Positions 43,664 to 52,182 of a stretch of 64,000 bases of DNA are shown in pieces; within the stretch, counting starts at the first letter, position 1, and every line of letters starts with the position of its first letter. The stretch is from UBA3263 sp964528425. GTDB lineage: Bacteria > Bacteroidota > Bacteroidia > Bacteroidales > Muribaculaceae. The position numbers were made by a program, and so were the translations under genes. The stretch covers positions 7,078-71,077 of the forward strand of contig CAZGTD010000009.1 of the NCBI GenBank assembly GCA_964528425.1, in the 5' to 3' direction. The notes under the pieces are model-generated. The model saw only the letters and a list, made by a program, of their open reading frames with translations. It ran no database searches and was not told where the DNA came from.

Positions 43664-45538
43664 ATGCAAACCCGAAAACTAAAAATCCGTGACCTAACGC
43701 TTCGCGACGGCCAGCAGTCGCTGTTTGCCACCCGCATGCCTCAGTCCGAAATCGACAAACTCCTGCCGCTCTATGAAGATGCAGGTTTCTATATAATGGA
43801 AGTATGGGGTGGGGCGGTTCCCGACTCCGTTATGCGTTATCTTGACGAAAGTCCGTGGGACCGTCTGCGCATAATTTCCAAAGCCATGAAGGGCAAATCG
43901 CTGTTGTCGGCGTTGAGCCGTGGCCGTAACTTGTTTGGCTATGTGCCTTATCCCAACAGTGTGCTCGAAGGTTTCTATAAAGAAGCTATTGCCAATGGCC
44001 TCAACGTTATGCGTATATTCGATGCGCTGAACGACATTGATAACGTGCGCGATTCCATTAAGATGATTAACGAGCTCGGAGGAATTGCCGACGGTGCCGT
44101 TTGCTATACCGTTGACCCCAAGGACGCAGAGCAGCGTTCGTTCTTTGCTAAGCTTTTCGGCTCCAAGCCCAAGAAAATCTTTACCGACGAGTACTTCGTT
44201 GAGAAGGCTAAGCAGATGGAAACCCTGGGCGCCAAAATCATTACGCTCAAAGATATGGCGGGTCTGGTTAATCCGGCCAAGGCTGCCTCGATTATCTCTG
44301 CCCTCAAGGCCAATGTCAGCGTTCCGGTTGATTTCCACACTCACTGTACTCCGGGCTACGGTCTGGCTTCTTCGCTCATGGCTATTCTCAATGGCGTTGA
44401 TATACTCGACACGAATATCTGGTATTTCGGTGGCGGGTCAGCTGCTCCGGCTCTTGAACTCATTTATGTGTTCTGCAAGAAGTTGGGTATCGAAGTTGAA
44501 GCAAATATGGAAGCCGTTGGAAAAATCCGCGAAAAGCTGGTTGATGTCCGTCGCTCGCTTGCAGTATTTGACCTTCAGAAAGATAAGTTCCCGCGCGACT
44601 TCAATCCCCTCGATTCTAACGGTATGCCGGCGAATATCGATGCGCTGTTTGATCGCGCAATCGTTGCCGCCAAGGCTGGTAATGAGGCTGAACTGCTCGA
44701 CCTTTGTCATCAGATTGAAGATTACTTCGGATTCCCTAAACCCAACGAACTCGTTCGTGAGGCTGAGGTTCCCGGCGGCATGTACTCCAACATGGTTGCG
44801 CAGCTCAAGCAACTTCAGGCCAGTGACTTGCTCGACGATGCCATGAAGCTGATTCCGAAGGTGCGCCGCGATGCCGGTCTGATTCCTCTGGTAACTCCGA
44901 CATCGCAGATTGTCGGTTCGCAGGCGGTCAGCCTTGCACTTGATCGCAAGAAGGGTAAACCTGATTATTCAACTCCCTCAATGCAGTTTACCTCGCTGGT
45001 TAAGGGTGAATATGGTCATACGCCTGTTGCAATCGACCCTGCTTTCCGCGAAAAGATTACCGGCTCGCCCGAGGAAGTGGCCTACGACACATCTAAGTAT
45101 AAGGCACCTGAAAATCCGACTTTGGACGAATTCGGTGGCGTTAAGCTCGCAACCAATAAGGAAGAAGAGCTGTTGCTCGAACTGCTCCCTGCAGTTGCCA
45201 CAGGCTTCTTGCGCAAGCGTCGTCAGGAAGAATATTCTGCCGCACAGCAAGCACTGGCAGAAGCCGAAGCGGCACGCATCGCAGCTGAAGAGGCTGCCAA
45301 AGAACCGGAAGAACCGATTACCGGTGAAGTAGTTCAGGCACCGATGGGTGGCACCATTATATCGGTTAACGTTAAGGCCGGCGATAAGGTTAACACCGGT
45401 GATATTCTGCTCGTTTATGAGGCCATGAAGATGGAAAACGAAGTGGAAGCTGAACATCCTGCCGTTGTTAAACGCGTGTTCGTTGAGCCGGGCCAGGTTG
45501 TAGGCCTCGAAGCCAACCTGATTGAATTTGAAGAATGA
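43664..45538 (+). CDS. Biotin-dependent carboxyltransferase (PycB/OadA-like)
   Basis: A 624-residue protein: a TIM-barrel carboxyltransferase (LTLRDGQQSLFATRM at 12-26, LKDMAGLVNP, the metal His pair in VDFHTHCTPGYG), a conserved carboxylase domain, an Ala/Glu-rich linker (about 505-545) and a biotinyl domain with the target Lys589 in YEAMKMEN. This is the subunit of two-subunit pyruvate carboxylase or of oxaloacetate decarboxylase; without the partner gene nearby the direction cannot be decided. The stop overlaps the next start by ATGA. Confidence 0.88.
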   Translation: MQTRKLKIRDLTLRDGQQSLFATRMPQSEIDKLLPLYEDAGFYIMEVWGGAVPDSVMRYLDESPWDRLRIISKAMKGKSLLSALSRGRNLFGYVPYPNSVLEGFYKEAIANGLNVMRIFDALNDIDNVRDSIKMINELGGIADGAVCYTVDPKDAEQRSFFAKLFGSKPKKIFTDEYFVEKAKQMETLGAKIITLKDMAGLVNPAKAASIISALKANVSVPVDFHTHCTPGYGLASSLMAILNGVDILDTNIWYFGGGSAAPALELIYVFCKKLGIEVEANMEAVGKIREKLVDVRRSLAVFDLQKDKFPRDFNPLDSNGMPANIDALFDRAIVAAKAGNEAELLDLCHQIEDYFGFPKPNELVREAEVPGGMYSNMVAQLKQLQASDLLDDAMKLIPKVRRDAGLIPLVTPTSQIVGSQAVSLALDRKKGKPDYSTPSMQFTSLVKGEYGHTPVAIDPAFREKITGSPEEVAYDTSKYKAPENPTLDEFGGVKLATNKEEELLLELLPAVATGFLRKRRQEEYSAAQQALAEAEAARIAAEEAAKEPEEPITGEVVQAPMGGTIISVNVKAGDKVNTGDILLVYEAMKMENEVEAEHPAVVKRVFVEPGQVVGLEANLIEFEE

Positions 45539-46395
45539 TTCGTAAAACCCTGTTAATGATTCTTGCAGCTGCCGGCTTACTGGTCGGCAGCTGCAGTCAT
45601 TCAACCGCTACTGAGGATGCTCGCCCGGTTGTTACCGTCAGCATCGAGCCGCAGAGGTGGCTGCTCGAACGCATAGTCGGCGACCGCATGGAGGTGAATA
45701 CACTGATGGCCCGGGGCGGTAATCCCGAAAGCTATGAGCCTACGTTTGCCGACCTTGCAAAGATGGAATCCGGCAATCTATATATTGTCGTCGGCCGACT
45801 GCCTTTTGAAAAAGCTATTGTTGAAAAGGTTAAGGCGAATAGACCCGACCTGACCATTGTTGACAGTTCTGAATCGGTAGAGCTGATTACAGATGACCAC
45901 GGCCACGACCATGGAGTTGACCCGCACGTTTGGAGTTCGGCTGCAAATGCCAAGGTTATAGCTGCTAACATGCTCGATGCCGTTAAGAAAGCCGACCCCG
46001 ACGGAGCGGACTTTTACGAGCGCAACTATTCTGCACTGATTTCTTCGATAGATTCGGTTGACGCATTGTGTCGCGATATCCTCAGTGACGCTGCCGGCGA
46101 AACTTTTATTGTCTGGCATCCGTCGCTAAGCTATTTTGCCCGCGACTATGGTTTGCACCAGCTGTCGGTCGGTACCGAAGGCAAAGAGCACAGCGTTAAT
46201 GATACGCGCGATATTGTTGGCCACATCAAGGAGCATGGCGCGAAGGTTTTTCTTGTTCAGAAAGATTTTGACACCTCAAAGGCCGATGTTATTGCCAAAA
46301 GTGGCGATAATTTGCGTGTTGAAACCATTAATCCGTTAAACTATGAGTGGGACCGGGAGCTTGTTGCAACAGCCCGTGCTATCGCCGGACACTGA
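45535..46395 (+). CDS. ZnuA-like metal-binding lipoprotein
   Basis: A 286-residue cluster A-I solute-binding lipoprotein (lipobox LVGSC, Cys20). A short His/Asp-rich loop DDHGHDHG precedes the metal ligand DPHVW; a second His is in VWHPSLSYFARDYGL and an acid in QKDFDTSKADVIA. The usual first His (PHxYEP) is replaced: GGNPESYEP. Zinc or manganese capture in the periplasm is the likely role. It overlaps the biotin carrier gene by 4 bases and the ABC ATPase gene by 53 bases; no permease gene follows. Confidence 0.8.
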   Translation: MIRKTLLMILAAAGLLVGSCSHSTATEDARPVVTVSIEPQRWLLERIVGDRMEVNTLMARGGNPESYEPTFADLAKMESGNLYIVVGRLPFEKAIVEKVKANRPDLTIVDSSESVELITDDHGHDHGVDPHVWSSAANAKVIAANMLDAVKKADPDGADFYERNYSALISSIDSVDALCRDILSDAAGETFIVWHPSLSYFARDYGLHQLSVGTEGKEHSVNDTRDIVGHIKEHGAKVFLVQKDFDTSKADVIAKSGDNLRVETINPLNYEWDRELVATARAIAGH

Positions 46396-47047
46396 TTTGC
46401 GTCCGGCGCTCATTGAGCTGCGTGGCGTTGATTTTGTGCGTGGGCAGCGAACGATTTTGAGCGGCGTAAACCTGACCATACGCCGAGGTGATTTTGTTGC
46501 GGTTACCGGTCCTAACGGCGGCGGCAAAACAACCCTGATGCGTTTGATTCTCGGGTTGCTTAAACCAACGCGCGGCACCGTAGTGCGCCGCCAGCGGAAG
46601 GTGCGCGTCAGTTATTTGCCTCAAAAAAACGCTATTGATTCACAATTCCCGATAACCGTACGCGAAGTTATCGCTTCCGGACTCGTTGAACCAGACAGGG
46701 ATGGGCTTGTTGACCGAATGCTCCGCGAAATGGAGTTGGTTGAGCACGCCTCAAAACCAATCGGTGTTCTATCCGGCGGACAGCAGCAGCGGGCATTGCT
46801 TGGCCGGGCTCTTATATCCTGTCCTGAAATGTTGGTGCTTGATGAGCCGCTGAGTTATGTTGACAAGCATTTCGAGGAACGGATTTATGATATTATCCGT
46901 CGGTTGGCATCGAAAACCACCATAATTCTTGTTAGCCACGAAATTACTACGGTTGCTGCCATAGCCAACAGACATATAATCGTTGACCGCACGCTGACAG
47001 TTTGCAGTTCTGCCCACCATTTTGCGCGCATTGCACTTTGTGAGTAA
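46343..47047 (+). CDS. ABC transporter ATPase (ZnuC-like)
   Basis: A 234-residue ATPase with Walker A GPNGGGKTT (about 54-62), signature LSGGQQQRALLGRAL and Walker B MLVLDEPLSYVD, followed by a switch His in LVSHE. It is the expected partner of the preceding metal-binding lipoprotein. The ATG at 46343 lies 53 bases inside the preceding gene; a TTG at 46397, just after that stop, would give a 216-residue protein starting before RPALIELRG and is a real alternative. The cognate membrane subunit is not encoded nearby. Confidence 0.85.
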   Translation: MSGTGSLLQQPVLSPDTDLRPALIELRGVDFVRGQRTILSGVNLTIRRGDFVAVTGPNGGGKTTLMRLILGLLKPTRGTVVRRQRKVRVSYLPQKNAIDSQFPITVREVIASGLVEPDRDGLVDRMLREMELVEHASKPIGVLSGGQQQRALLGRALISCPEMLVLDEPLSYVDKHFEERIYDIIRRLASKTTIILVSHEITTVAAIANRHIIVDRTLTVCSSAHHFARIALCE

Positions 47048-47051
47048 AGCC

Positions 47052-47927
47052 ATGAGAATTTGTGCTTTTTTAGTACTATCGATTTGCCTTGCGGCTTGCT
47101 CCAAGCATCCTGAATACCGGAGTAATGAGGGTGAGGTGTGGAGTACGCGATATCGTGTGGTTTATCAGTCTGATAAAGAGCTTGGCGATTCAATTAATGA
47201 GGTTTTCTGCCAGATAGGCCGATCGGTATCAGTGTTTAACGACTCGTCGACAGTCAGTCGTATAAACCGGAATGAAACGGTTGAAATTGATACTGTTTTT
47301 CAGCGTGTTTTCAAGACTTCACAGTATGTTCATCGGCTGACGCAAGGCGCGTTTGACCCAACGGTAGGGCCATTGATTGAGCTATATGGCTTCGGGCGTC
47401 AGAAGCAATCGAGTGAGCCGACGGATGGTGAAATTGACAGCGTTATGCAGTTCGTTGGCATCGACGGATGCATGATAGCAGACGGGCGGATTCAGAAGAA
47501 ATCACCTCACACCACCTTCAATTTCAGCGGTATTGCAAAGGGCTATGGCGCTGATTTAATTGCAGAAATGCTGCGTCGAAACGGCGTGGAGAACTTTTTA
47601 ATTGAAATCGGAGGTGACATTGCCGTATCCGGCAAAAATGCCCAAGGCGAGCCGTGGGCAATAATGTTAGAGCCTACGCAGCATATTCTTCATCTAACCT
47701 CAGGTGCGGTTGCCACGTCGGGTAACTATCGCAAACACTACGGAGAGCATGGTCATATCATAGACCCCCGCAGCGGAAGACCGACACGAACCGGCCTTCC
47801 GGCGGTAAGTGTGGTTGCTCAGACCTGCATGATTGCCGACGCTATCGCAACCGCCTGCATGGTAGCGGATATAGACACGATAAATAACGTATTGATTATT
47901 AGAGCTAATAAACCAAATGATTATTAA
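47052..47927 (+). CDS. apbE: FAD:protein FMN transferase (ApbE lipoprotein)
   Basis: A 291-residue periplasmic lipoprotein (lipobox CLAAC, Cys16) that attaches FMN covalently to Thr/Ser of flavoproteins exported to the envelope. TQGAFDPTVGPLI, NFSGIAKGYGADLI, EIGGDIAVSG and the metal/FAD site GNYRKHYGEHGHIIDPRSGRP are all present. The ATG at 47052 is preferred to one at 47022 because it begins the lipoprotein signal directly. It overlaps the next gene, which holds a target-like SGAT motif, by 11 bases. Confidence 0.93.
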   Translation: MRICAFLVLSICLAACSKHPEYRSNEGEVWSTRYRVVYQSDKELGDSINEVFCQIGRSVSVFNDSSTVSRINRNETVEIDTVFQRVFKTSQYVHRLTQGAFDPTVGPLIELYGFGRQKQSSEPTDGEIDSVMQFVGIDGCMIADGRIQKKSPHTTFNFSGIAKGYGADLIAEMLRRNGVENFLIEIGGDIAVSGKNAQGEPWAIMLEPTQHILHLTSGAVATSGNYRKHYGEHGHIIDPRSGRPTRTGLPAVSVVAQTCMIADAIATACMVADIDTINNVLIIRANKPNDY

Positions 47928-48972
47928 AGAAAGAGTATTTAAGCTTGTTGTTGTATTGCTGATGCTTATTGCAGCGACAATAACAGTGAATAAATCACTG
48001 TTTGGCAATAACCTCTTGCCCAAAGTCGAGTCAGAGGAGCCCACTGAGGCGGTTGTTGATTCCGGCGACGGTAAAGTAACTATTTCTACCGAAGGAATGG
48101 AAGGAACGATCGACGGATTTGCCGGCCCGGTGCCTCTGAACATTACCATTGAAAATGGCCGTATTAGCAATATAGAAGTGTTGCCGAATTCCGAGACTCC
48201 GTCATTCATGCGTCGAGCCGTTGTACTGCTTGAGCAATGGACAGGCAAAACACCCGAGGATGCTCTGGCCATGAAGGTTGATGCGGTAAGCGGAGCCACT
48301 TATTCATCTAACGCCATTATTAGTAATGTAAACGCCGGTCTGGCATACTATGATGGCATTGAGGCCTCGAACCGCCCTGAAGTGCCGTTGAAACTTTGGA
48401 TAGCTTTAGCGGTTACGCTTGCGGCGTGCATAGTTCCGCTGTTTGTCAAGAGCAAGGTTTATTATAATGTACAGTTGCTCGCAAACGTTATAGTGCTCGG
48501 TTTCTGGGCCGGTCAGTTTCTCGATTATTATATGATTCTTGAGTTCCTGGCCCATGGCGTTGCATTGCCCTTGGGGCTTGTAATCTGCGTTATTCTTATT
48601 TCTGCGTTTATTTATCCGGTTTTCGGAAAGACACAATATTATTGCAACCACGTTTGCCCTTTGGGTTCCGCTCAAATTTTGGCGGGCGAGATTTGCGGTT
48701 TCAAGATTAAGATTACGCCCAAATTGATGCACGCTTTAGACTGGTTCAGGCGGTTGCTCTGGGGAGCGTTGATGCTGACCCTTTGGTTTGACTGCTGGAC
48801 CGATTGGCTCGACTGGGAACTTTTCCAGGCCTTTCAGTTTGAATCGGCTACCGGCTGGATAATCGGTGTTGCCATCGGGTTTATTCTATTGTCGTTAGTC
48901 GTTTCGCGTCCGTATTGTCGCTTTGTGTGTCCGACAGGCTCGATATTTAAATTCATCGACACAAAGGGGTAA
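47917..48972 (+). CDS. FMN-binding and 4Fe-4S membrane electron-transfer protein (NosR/NapH-like)
   Basis: A 351-residue inner membrane protein. After one N-terminal helix comes a periplasmic FMN-binding domain (about 50-145) with DAVSGATYSS, where Thr128 is the expected site of ApbE-mediated flavinylation. Then five or so helices carry two cysteine motifs, YYCNHVCPLGS and PYCRFVCPTGS, like the ferredoxin-type CxxxCP motifs of NosR and NapH. It probably passes electrons across or along the inner membrane between quinone or cytoplasmic donors and envelope acceptors. Overlap with apbE suggests balanced synthesis. Confidence 0.85.
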   Translation: MIIKERVFKLVVVLLMLIAATITVNKSLFGNNLLPKVESEEPTEAVVDSGDGKVTISTEGMEGTIDGFAGPVPLNITIENGRISNIEVLPNSETPSFMRRAVVLLEQWTGKTPEDALAMKVDAVSGATYSSNAIISNVNAGLAYYDGIEASNRPEVPLKLWIALAVTLAACIVPLFVKSKVYYNVQLLANVIVLGFWAGQFLDYYMILEFLAHGVALPLGLVICVILISAFIYPVFGKTQYYCNHVCPLGSAQILAGEICGFKIKITPKLMHALDWFRRLLWGALMLTLWFDCWTDWLDWELFQAFQFESATGWIIGVAIGFILLSLVVSRPYCRFVCPTGSIFKFIDTKG

Positions 48973-48975
48973 CGT

Positions 48976-50007
48976 ATGACTGATGTAAATAGCAAGCGAA
49001 TCGTATGGATTGACTATGCAAAGGCATTGGCAATTTTTCTGGTAGTGCTTTTTCATGTGCATTGCGGCCCGATAATGACGGTTTATATCAATGCATTTAT
49101 CATACCGATGTTTTTTATTATATCGGGCTACCTTTTTTCCTACCAAAGAAACCCGTCGCATAAGCGGTTTGTTATAAAGCGTTCCCGTCAGCTACTTTTT
49201 CCATATCTTTGGATTGGCTTGGTAGCATGGGTCGCATGGGTTGTTGTTTTGCGCCACTATGGTGAAGATGCCGGCATTGAAAGGCCCTGGTATCTGCCTT
49301 TAATGGGACTCTTTTCCGGTATCTCTACATTGTTGATCCAGGATATACCGTTGTGGTCATTGTTGAGTTTTTATGTTGTTGAAATGGCGTTCTACCCTAC
49401 GGGAAGAACCATTACCGCAACAATTCTTGTCGCGGTAATGGCCTTCGTTCTATCAGCCATAATAACGGCTATTGTTCCGCAAGGAACCCTGAGCCAAGTT
49501 CCGCTGGTGTTGGGCCCTTCGTTGACCGGACTTGGTTTTTATGCCCTCGGCCATTTGTGGCAATTATTCAGCGGTAACGCCAAATTAAACCGAGTGTTGT
49601 TCAGCTGGCCGGTATTAGTAATTGCCGCAATATTATTTATTTTTAGTGCGAGCTCTAACGGAATCGTTGAGTTCTATATATGTAAATTTAATAATTATGG
49701 TCTATTTTTGATTTCGTCGATATCCGGTTCGATAGTTGCGATTTCGTTGATGAATGTTCTGGCTAAGGCTATTGGGTCAAACAAGTTTGTTCGGTTTGTT
49801 TCTAACGGCACACTGATTATCTGTGGTTTCCACCTGCTCGTTTTTGCTCTGATAAAAGGGATTGCCATTTTAGGTTTCGGCCTGGAACCTTACGAAATCA
49901 TGTCGGGCTACATAAAAGGGATTGCATTTGCTGTGGTCGCCTTTTGCGGCACTTTGCCGATAGTTTGGTTTATTAGAAAATATTTGCGATTTCTTGTTGA
50001 TAAATAA
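48976..50007 (+). CDS. Acyltransferase family 3 membrane protein
   Basis: A 343-residue, roughly ten-helix membrane acyltransferase of PF01757. The N-terminal motif RIVWIDYAKALAIFLVVLFHVH contains the conserved His of the family, and FIIPMFFIISGYLFS and KRSRQLLFPYLWIG are typical following segments. These enzymes acetylate surface sugars or lipids. It starts 3 bases after the flavoprotein gene, so it is in the same operon; whether it works with the redox proteins is unclear. Confidence 0.85.
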   Translation: MTDVNSKRIVWIDYAKALAIFLVVLFHVHCGPIMTVYINAFIIPMFFIISGYLFSYQRNPSHKRFVIKRSRQLLFPYLWIGLVAWVAWVVVLRHYGEDAGIERPWYLPLMGLFSGISTLLIQDIPLWSLLSFYVVEMAFYPTGRTITATILVAVMAFVLSAIITAIVPQGTLSQVPLVLGPSLTGLGFYALGHLWQLFSGNAKLNRVLFSWPVLVIAAILFIFSASSNGIVEFYICKFNNYGLFLISSISGSIVAISLMNVLAKAIGSNKFVRFVSNGTLIICGFHLLVFALIKGIAILGFGLEPYEIMSGYIKGIAFAVVAFCGTLPIVWFIRKYLRFLVDK

Positions 50008-50018
50008 AATTAAAGTAT

Positions 50019-50642
50019 ATGAAAAAAGCAGCTTTTATTATTGTGTTATTGTCAATTGCGCTTGTGGGATTGACATACAAGTTAGTTACGGTTGAACCCG
50101 TTAAGCCGGATGCTCCTCAGGGAAATCCTGCAATAGATAATATTATGACACGAGCCAGCGTGCGTGCATACTCTGACCGACCGTTGGCCAAAGAAACACT
50201 CGATACCCTGCTGCAGGCAGCAATGGCAGCGCCGACGGCCGTTAACTTGCAGCCGTGGCGAATAGTAGTTGTTACCGAAGGGGCGCTTCGCGACAGTATT
50301 GCAGAAGAGATTCAGTCAATGACTATGGCTCGCGATGCTCAGGTATCGATAGTTTTGTGCGGTGATCTCAACGCAACATTACCAGGCGAGGGTCAGGCTT
50401 ATTGGATGCAAGATGTTTCGGCCGCTTCCGAGAATCTGTTGTTGGCAGCCAATGCAGTCGGATTAGGCGCGGTTTGGTGCGGTATCTATCCGATTTCGGA
50501 GAGAGTAGCATTTTTCAAGAATCTGCTCCATTTACCCGATAATATCGTGCCGCTTTCGTGTATCAACGTAGGTTATCCGGCGGCTCCGGTATCTCCAAAA
50601 GATAAATGGGATCCTGAAAAAATCCATTATAATAAATACTAA
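50019..50642 (+). CDS. Membrane-anchored, exported nitroreductase-family protein
   Basis: A 207-residue FMN-dependent nitroreductase-fold protein with an N-terminal hydrophobic anchor (residues 4-24, KK before it), which places the enzyme on the outside of the inner membrane. The core has RASVRAYSDRPL, AMAAPTAVNLQPWRIVVV and ANAVGLGAVWCGIYP, the FMN-binding segments. Nitroreductases are usually cytoplasmic; an exported one downstream of ApbE and an FMN-binding protein suggests an envelope redox acceptor. It ends right at a bidirectional terminator. Confidence 0.85.
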   Translation: MKKAAFIIVLLSIALVGLTYKLVTVEPVKPDAPQGNPAIDNIMTRASVRAYSDRPLAKETLDTLLQAAMAAPTAVNLQPWRIVVVTEGALRDSIAEEIQSMTMARDAQVSIVLCGDLNATLPGEGQAYWMQDVSAASENLLLAANAVGLGAVWCGIYPISERVAFFKNLLHLPDNIVPLSCINVGYPAAPVSPKDKWDPEKIHYNKY

Positions 50643-50678
50643 AAAAAGAGGAGCGAGTCAAATCGCTCCTCTTTTTTT
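50641..50678 (+). terminator. Bidirectional terminator between the nitroreductase and PurF-like genes
   Basis: GAGGAGCGA (50648-50656) and TCGCTCCTC (50663-50671) form a 9-base stem with a 6-base loop, flanked by seven A on one side and seven T on the other, so it can act in both directions for the two convergent genes. Confidence 0.9.
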
Positions 50679-50684
50679 AGTATT

Positions 50685-52097
50685 TTAGAAGTGGCTGCTT
50701 CCATCGAAGCAGTGGGTACATATTTTGCATTTTGGCAATCCGATGCTTTCAACCAGGGTTTCAAGCGGATTGAATTGCAAGGAAGTTAAGCCAAAGCGTT
50801 TACGAATGGCTTCGACCAAACGGTTATAGCGTTCAGAGCCGGTTTGGGCGTATTCGTCGAGATGAGCGTTTGGATCACCTTCAAATTCCTCAATCAGACG
50901 GCGCGTAAGTAATTCCATATCAGATTTCGAGGATGTGAAGCCGACATAGCGACAGCCGTAGATCAGTGGCGGGCAGGCTATGCGCATGTGAACTTCTTTG
51001 GCACCGCCCTTATAAAGTTCGCTGACGTTATCGTTGAGCTGCGTTCCGCGAACAATTGAGTCATCGCAAAATAGTGCACGTTTATCCTTCAGCATGGCAG
51101 CATTAGGTACCAGTTTCATTTTGGCAACAAGGTTGCGCATCTCCTGGTTGGCAGGGGTGAATGAGCGGGGCCAGGTTGGAGTATATTTCGATATGCACCG
51201 GCGGAATGGAATTTTATGACCGGCAGCGTAGCCGAGGGCCATACCGGTGCCTGAGTCGGGAATTCCGCATGCACAATCGACTTCAGTCGGGTCTACCTCG
51301 CCCATTGCGTAGCCCGATTTAAAGCGCACTTCCTCAACGTTTTTGCCTTCGTAGGTCGAGGTCGGGAAGCCATAGTAAACCCAAAGGAACGAGCATATTT
51401 GCATCTCCTTATTGGGTTCGCGCAACTGCTTGATTTCGTCGGCAGTGATTTCAACTATTTCGCCCGGACCAAGGTCGCGAACAAGCTCAAAATCGAGGTT
51501 GGGGAAAGCTGTGCTTTCAGATGTAGCAGCCCATGCGCCTTCTTTGTGGCCGAGTATTATCGGTGTACGGCCAAGTTTATCGCGCGCAGCAATGATTGAA
51601 TCATGCTCAGTTAATATCAGCAGCGAGCATGAGCCTTCGATTTTGTTGTAGACATTTTCAATGCCTTCAACAAAGTTTTTACCCTGGTTTATCAACAGGG
51701 CTATGAGTTCCGTCTGATTAGTTTGGCCGGAACTTAATTCTCCGAAATGAACGCCCTGGTCAAGGAGTTCGCGTTCGAGAGCGTCGATATTGCAGACTTT
51801 AGCAACGGTTACGATTGCGAATTTGCCGAGATGGGAGTTTATAATAATTGGTTGCGGATCAGTGTCGGAGATTATGCCGATACCTGAATTGCCTGTGAAC
51901 TTTTCGAGTTCCTTTTCAAATTTGGTGCGAAAATAGGTTGATTCAAGCGAGTGAATCTTACGAATAAAGCGTTTGTCGCCGGCGTCGTAGGTTGCCATGC
52001 CTGCCCGCCGGGTGCCGAGGTGAGAATTATAGTCAGTGCCGTAAAAGAGTTCGTTGCGACACTGTTTGCGCGAAGATATACCGAAAAAGCCGCCCAT
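50685..52097 (-). CDS. PurF-like amidophosphoribosyltransferase lacking the catalytic Cys
   Basis: A 470-residue homologue of PurF. The phosphoribosyltransferase half is intact, with the PRPP loop ALFCDDSIVRGTQL and DCACGIPDSGTG, and it ends in CKICTHCFDG. The glutaminase half has the usual fold (GTDYNSHLGTRRAGMATYD, LSSGQTNQTE), but the N-terminus reads MGGFFGIS where active enzymes have MCGxxG, so residue 2 is Gly instead of the nucleophilic Cys. It cannot hydrolyse glutamine by the normal route. It may use free ammonia or have another role; I recall close relatives in other Bacteroidetes with the same start. No -7 box is visible upstream. Confidence 0.88.
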   Translation of the reverse strand: MGGFFGISSRKQCRNELFYGTDYNSHLGTRRAGMATYDAGDKRFIRKIHSLESTYFRTKFEKELEKFTGNSGIGIISDTDPQPIIINSHLGKFAIVTVAKVCNIDALERELLDQGVHFGELSSGQTNQTELIALLINQGKNFVEGIENVYNKIEGSCSLLILTEHDSIIAARDKLGRTPIILGHKEGAWAATSESTAFPNLDFELVRDLGPGEIVEITADEIKQLREPNKEMQICSFLWVYYGFPTSTYEGKNVEEVRFKSGYAMGEVDPTEVDCACGIPDSGTGMALGYAAGHKIPFRRCISKYTPTWPRSFTPANQEMRNLVAKMKLVPNAAMLKDKRALFCDDSIVRGTQLNDNVSELYKGGAKEVHMRIACPPLIYGCRYVGFTSSKSDMELLTRRLIEEFEGDPNAHLDEYAQTGSERYNRLVEAIRKRFGLTSLQFNPLETLVESIGLPKCKICTHCFDGSSHF

Positions 52098-52127
52098 GAG
52101 TTTGGGAATTAAGTAATTGTAAATGAA

Positions 52128-52168
52128 GTATAAAAATGATTAAGGGTGACCCCGGAGGGTCACCCTTA
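52128..52168 (-). terminator. Terminator of the glgA-glgP operon
   Basis: TAAGGGTGACCC (52141-52152) and GGGTCACCCTTA (52157-52168) form a perfect 12-base stem with a CGGA loop; on the minus strand it runs into ATCATTTTTATAC. Confidence 0.8.
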
Positions 52169-52182
52169 GCGTTGTTCGGAGT

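Noticed and set aside
43664..45538. Linking the PycB/OadA-like enzyme to the oxalate operon
   Set aside because: Oxaloacetate and oxalate are different substrates; the gene is on the opposite strand and follows purA and DUF1015, so proximity is likely coincidental.
52141..52168. 12-base inverted repeat as a CRISPR-like or insertion-sequence repeat
   Set aside because: It occurs once, has a tetraloop and is followed by T-rich sequence downstream of glgP, so it is best read as a terminator.
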